Source of the DNA: Alphaproteobacteria bacterium
GTDB taxonomy: Bacteria; Pseudomonadota; Alphaproteobacteria; Micropepsales; Micropepsaceae
Assembly (NCBI GenBank): GCA_026400305.1
Contig: JAPLPI010000407.1
Coordinates: 1-7,178 of the forward strand
Direction: 5' to 3'
Length of the DNA: 7,178 bases
The position numbers were made by a program, and so were the translations under genes. The notes below the pieces were generated by a model. The model was not told the origin of the DNA and ran no database searches. It saw only the letters and a list, made by a program, of their open reading frames with translations. This document shows positions 1-6,107 of this stretch, piece after piece (within the stretch, counting starts at the first letter, position 1; the number at the start of each line of letters is the position of its first letter).

Positions 1-405
1 GGCCACGGCCAGGGCGCGGTCGTAAGTCGCCAGCGCCTCGTCGTGCCTTCCAATCGCCTGCAATACCGTGCCGCGATTGTTTTCCGCCTGGGGCCAGCCC
101 GGCTTGAGGGCCAATGCGCGGTCGAAGCCTGCCAACGCTTCCTCCCGCCGGTTCAGGGTCTTGAGCACATTGGCGTGGTTGAGCAGGGCCTCGGGATCGT
201 CGGGGGTCAGCTCCAGCGCCGCGCCGATATCGGCCAGCGCCTCGTCCATGCGGCCGGACTGTGCCCGCAGCACGCCCAGCAGGTGGCGGGCGGTGAAGTC
301 GGCGGGATGCGCGGCCAAAACCTGCAAATACAGGCTTTCGGCCTCCGCCATTCGTCCGCTGCGGTGCAGCGCGACCGCCTGTTCGCTGATAGTCTGGCTG
401 TTCAT
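1..405 (-). CDS. TPR-repeat protein, N-terminal part (3' end outside window)
   Basis: Reading the minus strand from ATG at 405-403 gives 135 uninterrupted codons to the window edge, so the C-terminus is missing. The product begins MNSQTISEQAVALHRSG and is built of 34-residue tetratricopeptide repeats at about residues 5-38, 39-72, 73-106 and 107 onward. Each shows the TPR pattern of a small residue in helix A, G-R before helix B, E/D-E-A-L, and a closing P (for example GRMDEALADIGAALELTPDD). There is no signal peptide, so the N-terminal part is probably cytoplasmic. TPR arrays bind protein partners; in alphaproteobacteria such N-terminal arrays often precede a sulfotransferase or a SPINDLY-like glycosyltransferase domain, but that part cannot be seen here. 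No strong Shine-Dalgarno precedes the ATG, so the exact start is less sure than the reading frame. It is divergent from the amidohydrolase gene. Confidence 0.85.
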   Translation of the reverse strand, partial: MNSQTISEQAVALHRSGRMAEAESLYLQVLAAHPADFTARHLLGVLRAQSGRMDEALADIGAALELTPDDPEALLNHANVLKTLNRREEALAGFDRALALKPGWPQAENNRGTVLQAIGRHDEALATYDRALAVA

Positions 406-455
406 TGGCACCGATGGTATCCCTTCGGGGACCTGCAAATGCAATTGGGACCACC
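406..455. promoter_or_regulatory. Short divergent intergenic gap, TPR gene / amidohydrolase gene
   Basis: Only 50 bases separate the TPR gene start from the chosen amidohydrolase start, so promoters for both genes must lie here or reach into the opposite coding region. The gap holds the A/T-richer stretch TGCAAATGCAATTG (434-447) and, just before the amidohydrolase ATG, the purine run GGGA (447-450) as a weak ribosome-binding candidate. I find no convincing -35/-10 pair on either strand. Confidence 0.3.
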
Positions 456-1355
456 ATGGAAGACACCAGCCGCCGCCATCTGTTGGGCCTGATGGGCGCC
501 GCCGCCGCGCTGGGGAGCAGTGCGCTGTCCGCCGTGGCCGCCGCCACGCCGGTGATCGAGTGGAATGCGCACATGTTCAGCTCGGACACGGCGCACTTTC
601 CCTTCAGCCCGCGTGGCACCTACAAACCGGATACCGCGCGGCTGTCGGTCGACCCGCTGGTGGTCTACCAGGCGCACCTGAAAGAAGCCGGTATCGACAA
701 GGCGCTGTTCGTGCATCCCGAGCCTTACGGTGACGACCACACTCTGGTGCTCGATTGCCTGGCGCGCACCAGCCCCGCCCAGTTCAAGGCAACCAGCATG
801 TACTTCCCCAAGGATGACGATGCGCCTGCCAGGCTGGAAGCGTTGGTGAAGAAGCAGCCGCGCATCTGCTCCACCCGCTTTCACCTGCATCGCGGCAACA
901 CCTACTATTTTGCCAGCTTTGCCGAGCCGGGGGTGCGGGCGCTGTGGAAGAAGGCGGTGGACCTGAACCTGGTGGTGGAACTGGATATCGGTCCCAATTA
1001 TGCGCGTGACGCCGGTGCCGCCATCGCAGCCTTTCCGGGCTGCAAGGTGCTGATCGACCATATGTGCAATCCCAAGACCGGCATGATCTGGGAATATGGC
1101 GATGTATTGGAACTGGCCAAGTATCCCAACGTCTATATGAAAATGTCCGGGTTGGGTTACATGACCGACGACAAGCCGGATTATCCCAGCCAGCTGTCCT
1201 TCACGCGCCGTGTGATCAAGGAATTCGGTGCCGATCGCATGGTGTGGAGCGGCGATTCCCCGCACATCGCCGATCTGCACATGAAAGGCTATTCGGCGGC
1301 CGACATCGCCAAGGTCAAGGGCGGCAACCTGCGGCGCCTGTTGAACTGGGCCTAG
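456..1355 (+). CDS. Tat-exported amidohydrolase family 2 / COG3618-type lactonase
   Basis: The 299-residue product is a metal-dependent hydrolase-like TIM barrel of the amidohydrolase-2/COG3618 group, which includes sugar lactonases and 2-pyrone-4,6-dicarboxylate lactonase. I start it at ATG 456 because the protein then opens with a twin-arginine signal (S5-R6-R7-H8-L9-L10, a hydrophobic Ala/Gly stretch, likely cleavage near A30). An in-frame TTG at 405 or ATG at 414 would only add an unrelated prefix. Family landmarks are H39 at the end of strand 1 (WNAHMF), IDH at 200-202, NVYMKMSGLG at 225-234, and the C-terminal GADRMVWSGD with D267 as the likely catalytic Asp. The second histidine of the usual HxH pair is F41, so the metal site is not standard. 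It probably acts in the periplasm on a lactone or related cyclic ester. Fold assignment is firm; substrate is unknown. Confidence 0.82.
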   Translation: MEDTSRRHLLGLMGAAAALGSSALSAVAAATPVIEWNAHMFSSDTAHFPFSPRGTYKPDTARLSVDPLVVYQAHLKEAGIDKALFVHPEPYGDDHTLVLDCLARTSPAQFKATSMYFPKDDDAPARLEALVKKQPRICSTRFHLHRGNTYYFASFAEPGVRALWKKAVDLNLVVELDIGPNYARDAGAAIAAFPGCKVLIDHMCNPKTGMIWEYGDVLELAKYPNVYMKMSGLGYMTDDKPDYPSQLSFTRRVIKEFGADRMVWSGDSPHIADLHMKGYSAADIAKVKGGNLRRLLNWA

Positions 1356-1500
1356 TAACTCGGCTCGCCGTAATAGGTGGAATAGCCATTACCATAAGCT
1401 GGGCCATAAGACGGGCGCTGGTAATAGGCGCCCCGATAGGGCTGGCCGTAATAACCGCCGTCCTGATGGCCGTAATAGGCGCTCCCTTCGAATCGCAGCC
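1352..1500 (-). pseudogene. Gly/Tyr-rich C-terminal remnant (or small ORF)
   Basis: The minus strand reads a tail strongly biased to Gly, Tyr, Pro and Ser, with repeated YYG and YG units (GGYYGQPYRGAYYQRPSYG, then YSTYYGEPSY), ending in TAG at 1354-1352. Codons such as TAT-TAC-GGC are typical of a genuine alphaproteobacterial coding strand, and this tail resembles those of small secreted or glycine-zipper proteins. The open frame continues up to an ATG at 1594, but residues before about 1500 lose the bias, and that ATG lies inside the neighbouring aldolase gene and its ribosome-binding site. I therefore read it as the surviving 3' end of a gene whose 5' part was lost. A short real gene starting at an alternative codon is possible. 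Its stop overlaps the amidohydrolase stop in the 4-base palindrome CTAG. Confidence 0.38.
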
Positions 1501-1583
1501 GATATTTTACAATAGAGGTGTTCCGGCCGCCCAACTTGTGATGGACTGAGCTTACAGAAATTTCATAAAAGGGGAAAACCACC

Positions 1584-2594
1584 ATGAAGACCAAGCAGCT
1601 TTTTCTGGCCGGGCTCGCTATTGCCGCCCTAGCCTATACGCCTGTCAGTGCGCAGGTACAGCCCAATGCGCCGGCTTTCGCCCCTGGTACCTTCCCGGCC
1701 ATGCCTACCAAGCCGACCCGCACCGGCAAGCATCTCAACCGCATCATCGACATGTGGCTGAAGGGCCAGCCCGTCTATTACGCCCAGCTGGAAGCGGCCG
1801 GCTATGAAGACGGCAAGCGCATGGCTAACACCAAAGCCGACTACATCACCTATGAGATGGAGCATGGCGCGCTGGACTTCCACGAACTGCGCGAATTTAT
1901 GCGCGGGTTGAAGGAAGTCGGCACCCGCACCGGCCATCCCACCGTGCCGGTGATCGTCACCTTGCCCATTCAAGGCACCGCCGATGCGGTGCGCGCCAAT
2001 GCCTGGATGATCCAGCAGGCGCTGGCGGCTGGCGCTCATGGCATACTGCTGTGCAATGCCGAAAGTCCCGAAGCGGCCAAGATCATGGTCGAAGCCTCGC
2101 GCTATCCCTTTGCGCCGGTGGTGCCCGGCCTCAACCAGGGGTTCCGCGGCAATGGTAGCCAGTCCTATGCCGCCAAGATCTGGGGGCTGACACCCCAGGA
2201 ATATCTGCAGCGCGCCGAACCCTGGCCGCTAAATCCCGATGGCGAGATCATCCTGGGCGTGAAGATCGAAAATCCCCGTGCCGACGCAAATGTGGAATCA
2301 ACCGTGCGGGTGCCGGGCATCGCCTTCGCCGAATGGGGTCCGGGCGATCATGGGTTCTATCTAGTGGGCAATCCGGCCACCGCGGGCGACCGCGGCGACA
2401 TGGCGCCCAATATGGTGGCGGTGCGCAAGCGCATACTGGACGCCACCAAGGCGGCGGGGATCAAGTTCCTCAATGCCTGCAATGAGGCCAATGTTATCGA
2501 TCAGTTGAAGGACGGCGTGATGATCTGCACTGGCGGCGATAGCCCGGCCGCCGACAAGGGCCGCGCCTTCACCAAGCGTACCGACAAGTTCTGA
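1584..2594 (+). CDS. Sec-exported HpcH/HpaI aldolase-family protein
   Basis: This 336-residue protein belongs to the HpcH/HpaI aldolase (pyruvate-dependent class II aldolase, PEP/pyruvate TIM barrel) family. The start is fixed by AAGGGGAAA (1569-1577) ahead of ATG 1584 and by a clear Sec signal peptide (MKTK, hydrophobic core, cleavage after VSA at residue 23). Family motifs appear in order: YEMEHG at 90-95 with the catalytic-type H94; GAHGILLCNAESPEAA at 150-165; IEN with metal-ligand-type E229; and EWGPGD with D255. The usual family arginine in the PVVR segment is missing (PVIVTLP, 122-128), and an insertion around 183-221 is longer than in cytoplasmic members. Known relatives reversibly cleave 4-hydroxy-2-oxo acids to pyruvate and an aldehyde in the cytoplasm. 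An exported version may catalyse a different lyase reaction. It stands alone, followed by a terminator-like hairpin. Confidence 0.85.
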   Translation: MKTKQLFLAGLAIAALAYTPVSAQVQPNAPAFAPGTFPAMPTKPTRTGKHLNRIIDMWLKGQPVYYAQLEAAGYEDGKRMANTKADYITYEMEHGALDFHELREFMRGLKEVGTRTGHPTVPVIVTLPIQGTADAVRANAWMIQQALAAGAHGILLCNAESPEAAKIMVEASRYPFAPVVPGLNQGFRGNGSQSYAAKIWGLTPQEYLQRAEPWPLNPDGEIILGVKIENPRADANVESTVRVPGIAFAEWGPGDHGFYLVGNPATAGDRGDMAPNMVAVRKRILDATKAAGIKFLNACNEANVIDQLKDGVMICTGGDSPAADKGRAFTKRTDKF

Positions 2595-2604
2595 ACCAAA
2601 GTGC

Positions 2605-2640
2605 GTGCCTCCGTGTTGATGCGCGGGGGCACCCTTTTCT
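2605..2640 (+). terminator. Intrinsic terminator after the aldolase gene
   Basis: GTGCCTCCG (2605-2613) pairs with CGGGGGCAC (2624-2632) in a nine-pair stem with one G-T wobble and a 10-base loop, followed by CCTTTTCT. It starts 10 bases after the aldolase stop. Position and structure fit a Rho-independent terminator, although the T tract is short. Confidence 0.5.
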
Positions 2641-2665
2641 ATGATGGTGCGACAGGGATACTCCC

Positions 2666-2838
2666 ATGCGCCACGTCGATCTTCGACCTTCGGAAAATGT
2701 GGACGACCGCCGCGGAGAGGATTTTGCGGTGGCGGCGGATTTGGCGGCCACGGCAAGGTGTTCGGCAGCGTCTTGCATCCGCGCGCTGGTGACCAATGTC
2801 AGCGGTGCGCGCCTGACGGTGCGGCTGGGCTGAGCTAG
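2666..2838 (+). pseudogene. 5' remnant of a neutral zinc metallopeptidase (YpfJ-type) gene, frameshifted
   Basis: ATG at 2666, preceded by AGGGA (2654-2658), opens MRHVDLRPSENVDDRRG, which matches the conserved N-terminus I know for the neutral zinc metallopeptidase family (Pfam Zn_peptidase, YpfJ-like; pattern R-x-S-x-N-V-E-D-R-R-G followed by a glycine-rich linker). Right after RRG the frame goes wrong: the expected glycine linker (GFCGGGGFGGHGKVFG) is in another frame from 2719, consistent with a 2-base GA duplication at 2717-2718. The glycine frame stops at TAG 2836-2838 and the original frame at TGA 2831-2833. The transmembrane segment and the HExxH-bearing catalytic domain (family length near 280-300 residues) are absent, so the remnant is both frameshifted and truncated. 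The last 20 codons of the original frame (ending ARLTVRLG) are not recognised. Confidence 0.6.
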
Positions 2839-2874
2839 GGAGCTTTATTAAAGTCACTCCGGCTCACGCCGACG

Positions 2875-3738
2875 CTAGGTCAGCGCCAGCATGTCGTCCA
2901 CCGCCCTGGAATCATTCTGGTCCAGCGGCATGAACTCCAGTCCGATCTTGCCCCTGTAACCGGCAGCGCGCACGGCGCGCAGCAGGTTGGCATGGTTGAT
3001 CTCGCCGGTCCCCGGCTGGTGGCGGCCGGGCACATCGCCGATCTGCACATGCGCCACTTGATCGAAGCCAGCATTGAACTTCTCGATCAGATCGCCGTCT
3101 TCCAGCTGCATGTGATAAAAATCCCAAAGCAGCTTTACGCGCGGCGAGTTCACCGCGCGCACCATGGGCAGCGCCGGCTGGGAGCCGTTCAGCAGATGGT
3201 TCAGGTGATTGACTCGGTTGAAGGGTTCCACCAGGGCTGTAACGTCGGCGGCTTCCAGAAGCGGCGCCATGCGCATCAGCCCGGCGGTATATTCGGCCAG
3301 CTGTGCTTCGCGGCTCATGCCGTTCACCAGCGCATGTCCGGTGACGGTGAACTGGGCGCAGTTTAGCACCCGCGCGTCGGCGATCGCCTGCTGCGTGACT
3401 TTCAGTAATTCAGGAATTTTGGCGGGGTCGGCGAAGTTCGGCCAGGTCGGCGCGAACTGGGCGAGTGACAGGCCATTGTCATCCGCCAGCTTGCGCCAGG
3501 TTTCGGCCCTGCCGCCGGTGTTATTGCGACCCACCGTCCAATACTCGATGGACGTGAAGCCCAGCTTTTTGGCCAACGCGAAGCGCTGCTCGAACGGCAC
3601 CTGTTTGAACCAGGTATCCAGATTGACGGCATAGCCCGACAGGCCTTCGGAAAAATTGCGACTTTTGGCGTTTGCGGCTTGGGCAGCGAGGCCTGTCGCC
3701 GCCGCGCCCAGAATAAGCCTACGGCTGGGACTGCTCAC
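2875..3738 (-). CDS. Tat-exported hydroxypyruvate isomerase-like TIM barrel
   Basis: The 287-residue product is a xylose-isomerase-like (AP_endonuc_2) TIM barrel closest to hydroxypyruvate isomerase (Hyi/OtnI, COG3622), whose known reaction interconverts hydroxypyruvate and tartronate semialdehyde. Diagnostic segments are LVEPFN with E171; LLWDFYHMQLEDGDL with D206 and H209; HVQIGDVPGRHQPGTGEIN (230-248) with Q232; and the final IGLEFMP with E268. E171, D206, Q232 and E268 form the expected metal set. It starts with GTG at 3738-3736, preceded by GGAAGA, and carries a twin-arginine signal (SPSRRLILG, likely cleavage after A24), which cytoplasmic Hyi proteins lack. Its start overlaps the stop of the upstream propeller gene in GTGA, so the two are translationally coupled. 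A periplasmic sugar-acid isomerase or epimerase is the other possibility. Confidence 0.85.
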   Translation of the reverse strand: MSSPSRRLILGAAATGLAAQAANAKSRNFSEGLSGYAVNLDTWFKQVPFEQRFALAKKLGFTSIEYWTVGRNNTGGRAETWRKLADDNGLSLAQFAPTWPNFADPAKIPELLKVTQQAIADARVLNCAQFTVTGHALVNGMSREAQLAEYTAGLMRMAPLLEAADVTALVEPFNRVNHLNHLLNGSQPALPMVRAVNSPRVKLLWDFYHMQLEDGDLIEKFNAGFDQVAHVQIGDVPGRHQPGTGEINHANLLRAVRAAGYRGKIGLEFMPLDQNDSRAVDDMLALT

Positions 3739-4700
3739 GGCTTCTTCCGGAAGCGGGTAATGCCGGTGGGCGTGCCCTCATAGAGTGTGCCGTCCGCTCC
3801 CGCCAAGATGCCTTCACCGGCTTCGGCATCGGGCACGAAGTATTTCAACTTCCCGGTTTTGGCGCTGCCAATATAGATGCCCTTCTGGCCTTCGCTGTTG
3901 TAGTCGCTGGCATAAAGCGTGTCGTTCTTGTCGATGTAGAGCCCGCTGGGATGGTTGAAGGCATGGTATTCCGTCAGCCACTTGCCATCCTGGTCGAAAA
4001 TCTGGATGCGGCCATTGACCCGGTCGGCGACAAAAAGCCGACCCAGGGAATCAAACGCCAGGGCATGGGGATTGCGGAACTGGTTCTTGCCGGAGCCGAG
4101 GCTCCCCCAGGCTTTGATGAATTTTCCATCCGGCGTGAACTTGATCATGCGGACAATCGTATTGGACGGCAGGTCCAGCGCCACCGTGCCATGACCGTCG
4201 GCGACGAAGATGTCGCCATTGGGCGCGGTCACCACATCGCCCGGATCGTGGAAATGTGTCGGCCCGCCGCCGGACACGCCCGCAACGCCCAGCCGCATCA
4301 GGATGCGTCCATCGGGGCTCATTTTGATGACCTGTTGGCCCTTTGTCTTGTCCTTGCTGATGGCGGTGTCGGTGACCCAGACATTGCCATCCTTGTCGAC
4401 ATGCAGGCCATGCGGCGTGGCAAACAGGTTGGCGCCGATGCTGTGCATCGCCTTGCCGGTCTTCACATCGATGATGTGCATGGCGGCGCGGGACGAGCCG
4501 TCGCAGCTAGTGCCGGCGCAGCGGTCGATGGCCCAGATTTCACCCTTGGGTCCGATCTCAACCCCGGCGCTGGTGCCCCAGGGTGTGCCGTCCGGCAATT
4601 TGGCCCAGCGGCGCTCCGGCGCCTGATAGGGATTTGGCAATTCCGCAAATGCCGGTGCGATTGTGAGTGCCGCGAGCGCGGCGGCGAGCATGATTTTCAT
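3735..4700 (-). CDS. Sec-exported NHL beta-propeller, PAL-like (peptidyl-hydroxyglycine amidating lyase)
   Basis: I start this 321-residue protein at ATG 4700-4698 because GGGGAG sits 8 bases upstream and a Sec signal follows (MKIMLAAALAALTIAPAFA, residues 1-19); an open frame extends further upstream but is not protein-like. NHL propeller blades include TPHGLHVDKDGNVWVTD (95-111), FHDPGDVVTAPNGDIFVADG (150-169) and NPHALAFDSLGRLFVADR (210-227). These resemble the lyase half of animal peptidylglycine alpha-amidating monooxygenase, which splits peptidyl-alpha-hydroxyglycine into peptide amide and glyoxylate. By my alignment from memory, R60, H97 and H212 match the catalytic Arg and two zinc His; the catalytic Tyr is H170 and the third zinc His is E296. 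A CAGTSC pair (C61, C66) could form a disulfide. It is first in an operon with the isomerase-like gene. Lyase activity is unproven; an SMP-30-like lactonase role is possible. Confidence 0.8.
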   Translation of the reverse strand: MKIMLAAALAALTIAPAFAELPNPYQAPERRWAKLPDGTPWGTSAGVEIGPKGEIWAIDRCAGTSCDGSSRAAMHIIDVKTGKAMHSIGANLFATPHGLHVDKDGNVWVTDTAISKDKTKGQQVIKMSPDGRILMRLGVAGVSGGGPTHFHDPGDVVTAPNGDIFVADGHGTVALDLPSNTIVRMIKFTPDGKFIKAWGSLGSGKNQFRNPHALAFDSLGRLFVADRVNGRIQIFDQDGKWLTEYHAFNHPSGLYIDKNDTLYASDYNSEGQKGIYIGSAKTGKLKYFVPDAEAGEGILAGADGTLYEGTPTGITRFRKKP

Positions 4701-4814
4701 TGTTGTTTCTCCCCGTTGCGCGGACGGTGCCAGCGCGGCGCGCCTGAGTAAAGTGCGCACCATTGCGGGGGGCGCGCATCGCACCGTAAGCTGGTTCCAA
4801 ACTGGGGGCACGCA
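4701..4814. promoter_or_regulatory. Divergent control region with repeated GGTGC/GCACC motifs
   Basis: These 114 bases separate the propeller-isomerase operon (minus) from the transporter gene (plus), so both promoters should lie here. ACGGTGC (4724-4730) and GCACCGT (4781-4787) are a perfect 7-base inverted pair, and a third copy of the core occurs in GTGCGCACC (4753-4761), itself holding the palindrome GTGCGCAC. GGCGCGCC (4737-4744) is another palindrome but is expected in G+C-rich DNA. The spacing is compatible with a regulator binding between the two divergent units. I cannot assign convincing -35/-10 boxes. Confidence 0.3.
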
Positions 4815-6104
4815 ATGGCCGAGATGATTGAAACGTCCGCGGTGCGTGCCGTTGCCTGGCGCGTCCTGCCGCTGCTGTTTGCTGCCTATTTCGCCGCCTA
4901 TATTGACCGGGTAAATGTGGGCTTCGCCAGCCTGACCATGGACGCGGCGCTGGGGCTGAATGCCGAGCAATATGGCCTGGCGGCGGGACTTTTCTTTATC
5001 GGCTATGTCGCCTGTGCCGTGCCGTCCAATCTGGTGCTGGCGAAGCTGGGCGGGCGCACCTGGCTACCCATCCTGATGGTGGTGTGGGGGCTGGCCTCAG
5101 CCTCGACGGCGTGGGTCAAAACGCCGACGGCTTTTTATATTGTGCGGTTCCTCCTGGGTATTGGCGAGTCCGGGCTGCTGCCCGGCCTGCTGTATCTTAT
5201 GACCCTGTGGTTTCCCGGCGCGTATAGGGCGCGGATGCTGACGTTGCTGGGCCTTTCCACACCTTTTTCGATCGTGCTGGGTTCGCTGATCTCCGGCCCG
5301 ATATTGCTGATGGATGGCATTGGCGGCTTTGCGGGATGGCAATGGCTGTTCGTTCTGCAGGCCCTTCCCACCATCGCGCTGGGCCTCCTGTTCTGGTTCG
5401 CGCTGCCTGACGGTCCGGCGCAAGCGCGCTGGCTGCCGCCCGCGGAGAAAGGCTGGCTGGTGGCGCAACTGGCGCGTGAGCGCGACACTCGCGAACAGGT
5501 GCAGCGTTTCAGCGTCCGCTCGGCGCTGACCAGCCCTGTGGTGTTGCTGGCCGGCCTGGCCGGCGCAGGCATAAATGGCGCCGCCTATGGCTTGATCCTG
5601 TTCCTGCCGCAGATGATCCATGCCATGGGCATCTCCGCCCAGATGGCGCCACTGGTGAATGCCGTTCCCTTCGTCGTGGTGTCGATCGTGATGATGTGGT
5701 GGGCCGCCCATTCCGACCGCGCGCGGGAGCGCAACTGGCATGCCGCCATTCCCGCCGCCATTGCGGGCTTGGCACTGATCTCCTGCGCGGTGCTTACCGA
5801 CCCGCTGGCCATCATGGTGGCGCTGACCATCGGGCTCACCGGGGTATTCTGTTACGTGTCGGTGTTCTGGGCGGTGCCGTCGGCCATGCTGAGCGGCGCC
5901 GCCGCTGCGGCGGGGCTGGCTCTGATCAATGCCCTTTCCAATGTCGGCAGCTTCTTCGGGCCCTATCTGGTGGGCTGGGTGAAGAACACCACCGGCAGTT
6001 TTTCCTTGGGGATCATGTTGATGGGCTGCGGCCCGCTGGTGTCGGCAGTGATCGCCGCGACGTTGCGTTCGGCCCGCAAGTTCGAGCCGCCTGCCGCCTC
6101 ATGA
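4815..6104 (+). CDS. MFS transporter, anion:cation symporter (ACS) family
   Basis: The 429-residue inner-membrane protein has the 12-helix pattern of the major facilitator superfamily and the signatures of the ACS family, whose members import organic acids, sugar acids and similar anions with protons. After a short cytoplasmic N-terminus, helix 1 ends in YIDRVNVGFA (29-38), a hallmark of the family. Later come FFIGYVACAVPSNLVL, RFLLGIGESGLLPG and LWFPGAYRAR. A hydrophilic loop at about residues 197-240, rich in Arg and Glu, separates the two six-helix halves. ATG 4815 follows GGGGG (4804-4808). Length is normal for the family and there is no frame damage. It is divergent from the propeller-isomerase operon, which suggests shared control and uptake of a product or substrate of those exported enzymes. 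The specific anion cannot be told. Confidence 0.9.
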   Translation: MAEMIETSAVRAVAWRVLPLLFAAYFAAYIDRVNVGFASLTMDAALGLNAEQYGLAAGLFFIGYVACAVPSNLVLAKLGGRTWLPILMVVWGLASASTAWVKTPTAFYIVRFLLGIGESGLLPGLLYLMTLWFPGAYRARMLTLLGLSTPFSIVLGSLISGPILLMDGIGGFAGWQWLFVLQALPTIALGLLFWFALPDGPAQARWLPPAEKGWLVAQLARERDTREQVQRFSVRSALTSPVVLLAGLAGAGINGAAYGLILFLPQMIHAMGISAQMAPLVNAVPFVVVSIVMMWWAAHSDRARERNWHAAIPAAIAGLALISCAVLTDPLAIMVALTIGLTGVFCYVSVFWAVPSAMLSGAAAAAGLALINALSNVGSFFGPYLVGWVKNTTGSFSLGIMLMGCGPLVSAVIAATLRSARKFEPPAAS

Positions 6105-6107
6105 TGG

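Noticed and set aside
405..455. Extending the amidohydrolase to the in-frame TTG at 405
   Set aside because: It would put 17 unrelated residues before the twin-arginine signal and overlap the start codon of the divergent TPR gene.
402..1280. Long minus-strand open frame opposite the amidohydrolase gene
   Set aside because: It is antisense to a protein with clear family motifs, has no family features itself and is His/Gly/Arg-rich as expected for a shadow frame in G+C-rich DNA.
1500..1583. Promoter boxes in the A/T-rich leader of the aldolase gene (TACAAT near 1507, TTGTGA at 1536)
   Set aside because: Neither has a partner box at 16-18 bases; a promoter is likely here but I cannot place it.
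2834..2874. Hairpin CGGC-GTGA-GCCG (minus strand) after the isomerase-like gene as a terminator
   Set aside because: The stem is only 4-5 pairs and is followed by CTTTAATAAAG rather than a T run; not enough to call.
3951..4751. Plus-strand 266-residue open frame opposite the propeller gene
   Set aside because: It is a shadow of the NHL propeller frame, with no ribosome-binding site and no recognisable motifs.
4701..4970. 90-residue N-terminal extension of the propeller protein to an ATG at 4970
   Set aside because: It covers the divergent gap and the start of the transporter gene, lacks protein-like features and would bury the signal peptide; the ATG at 4700 has a good ribosome-binding site.
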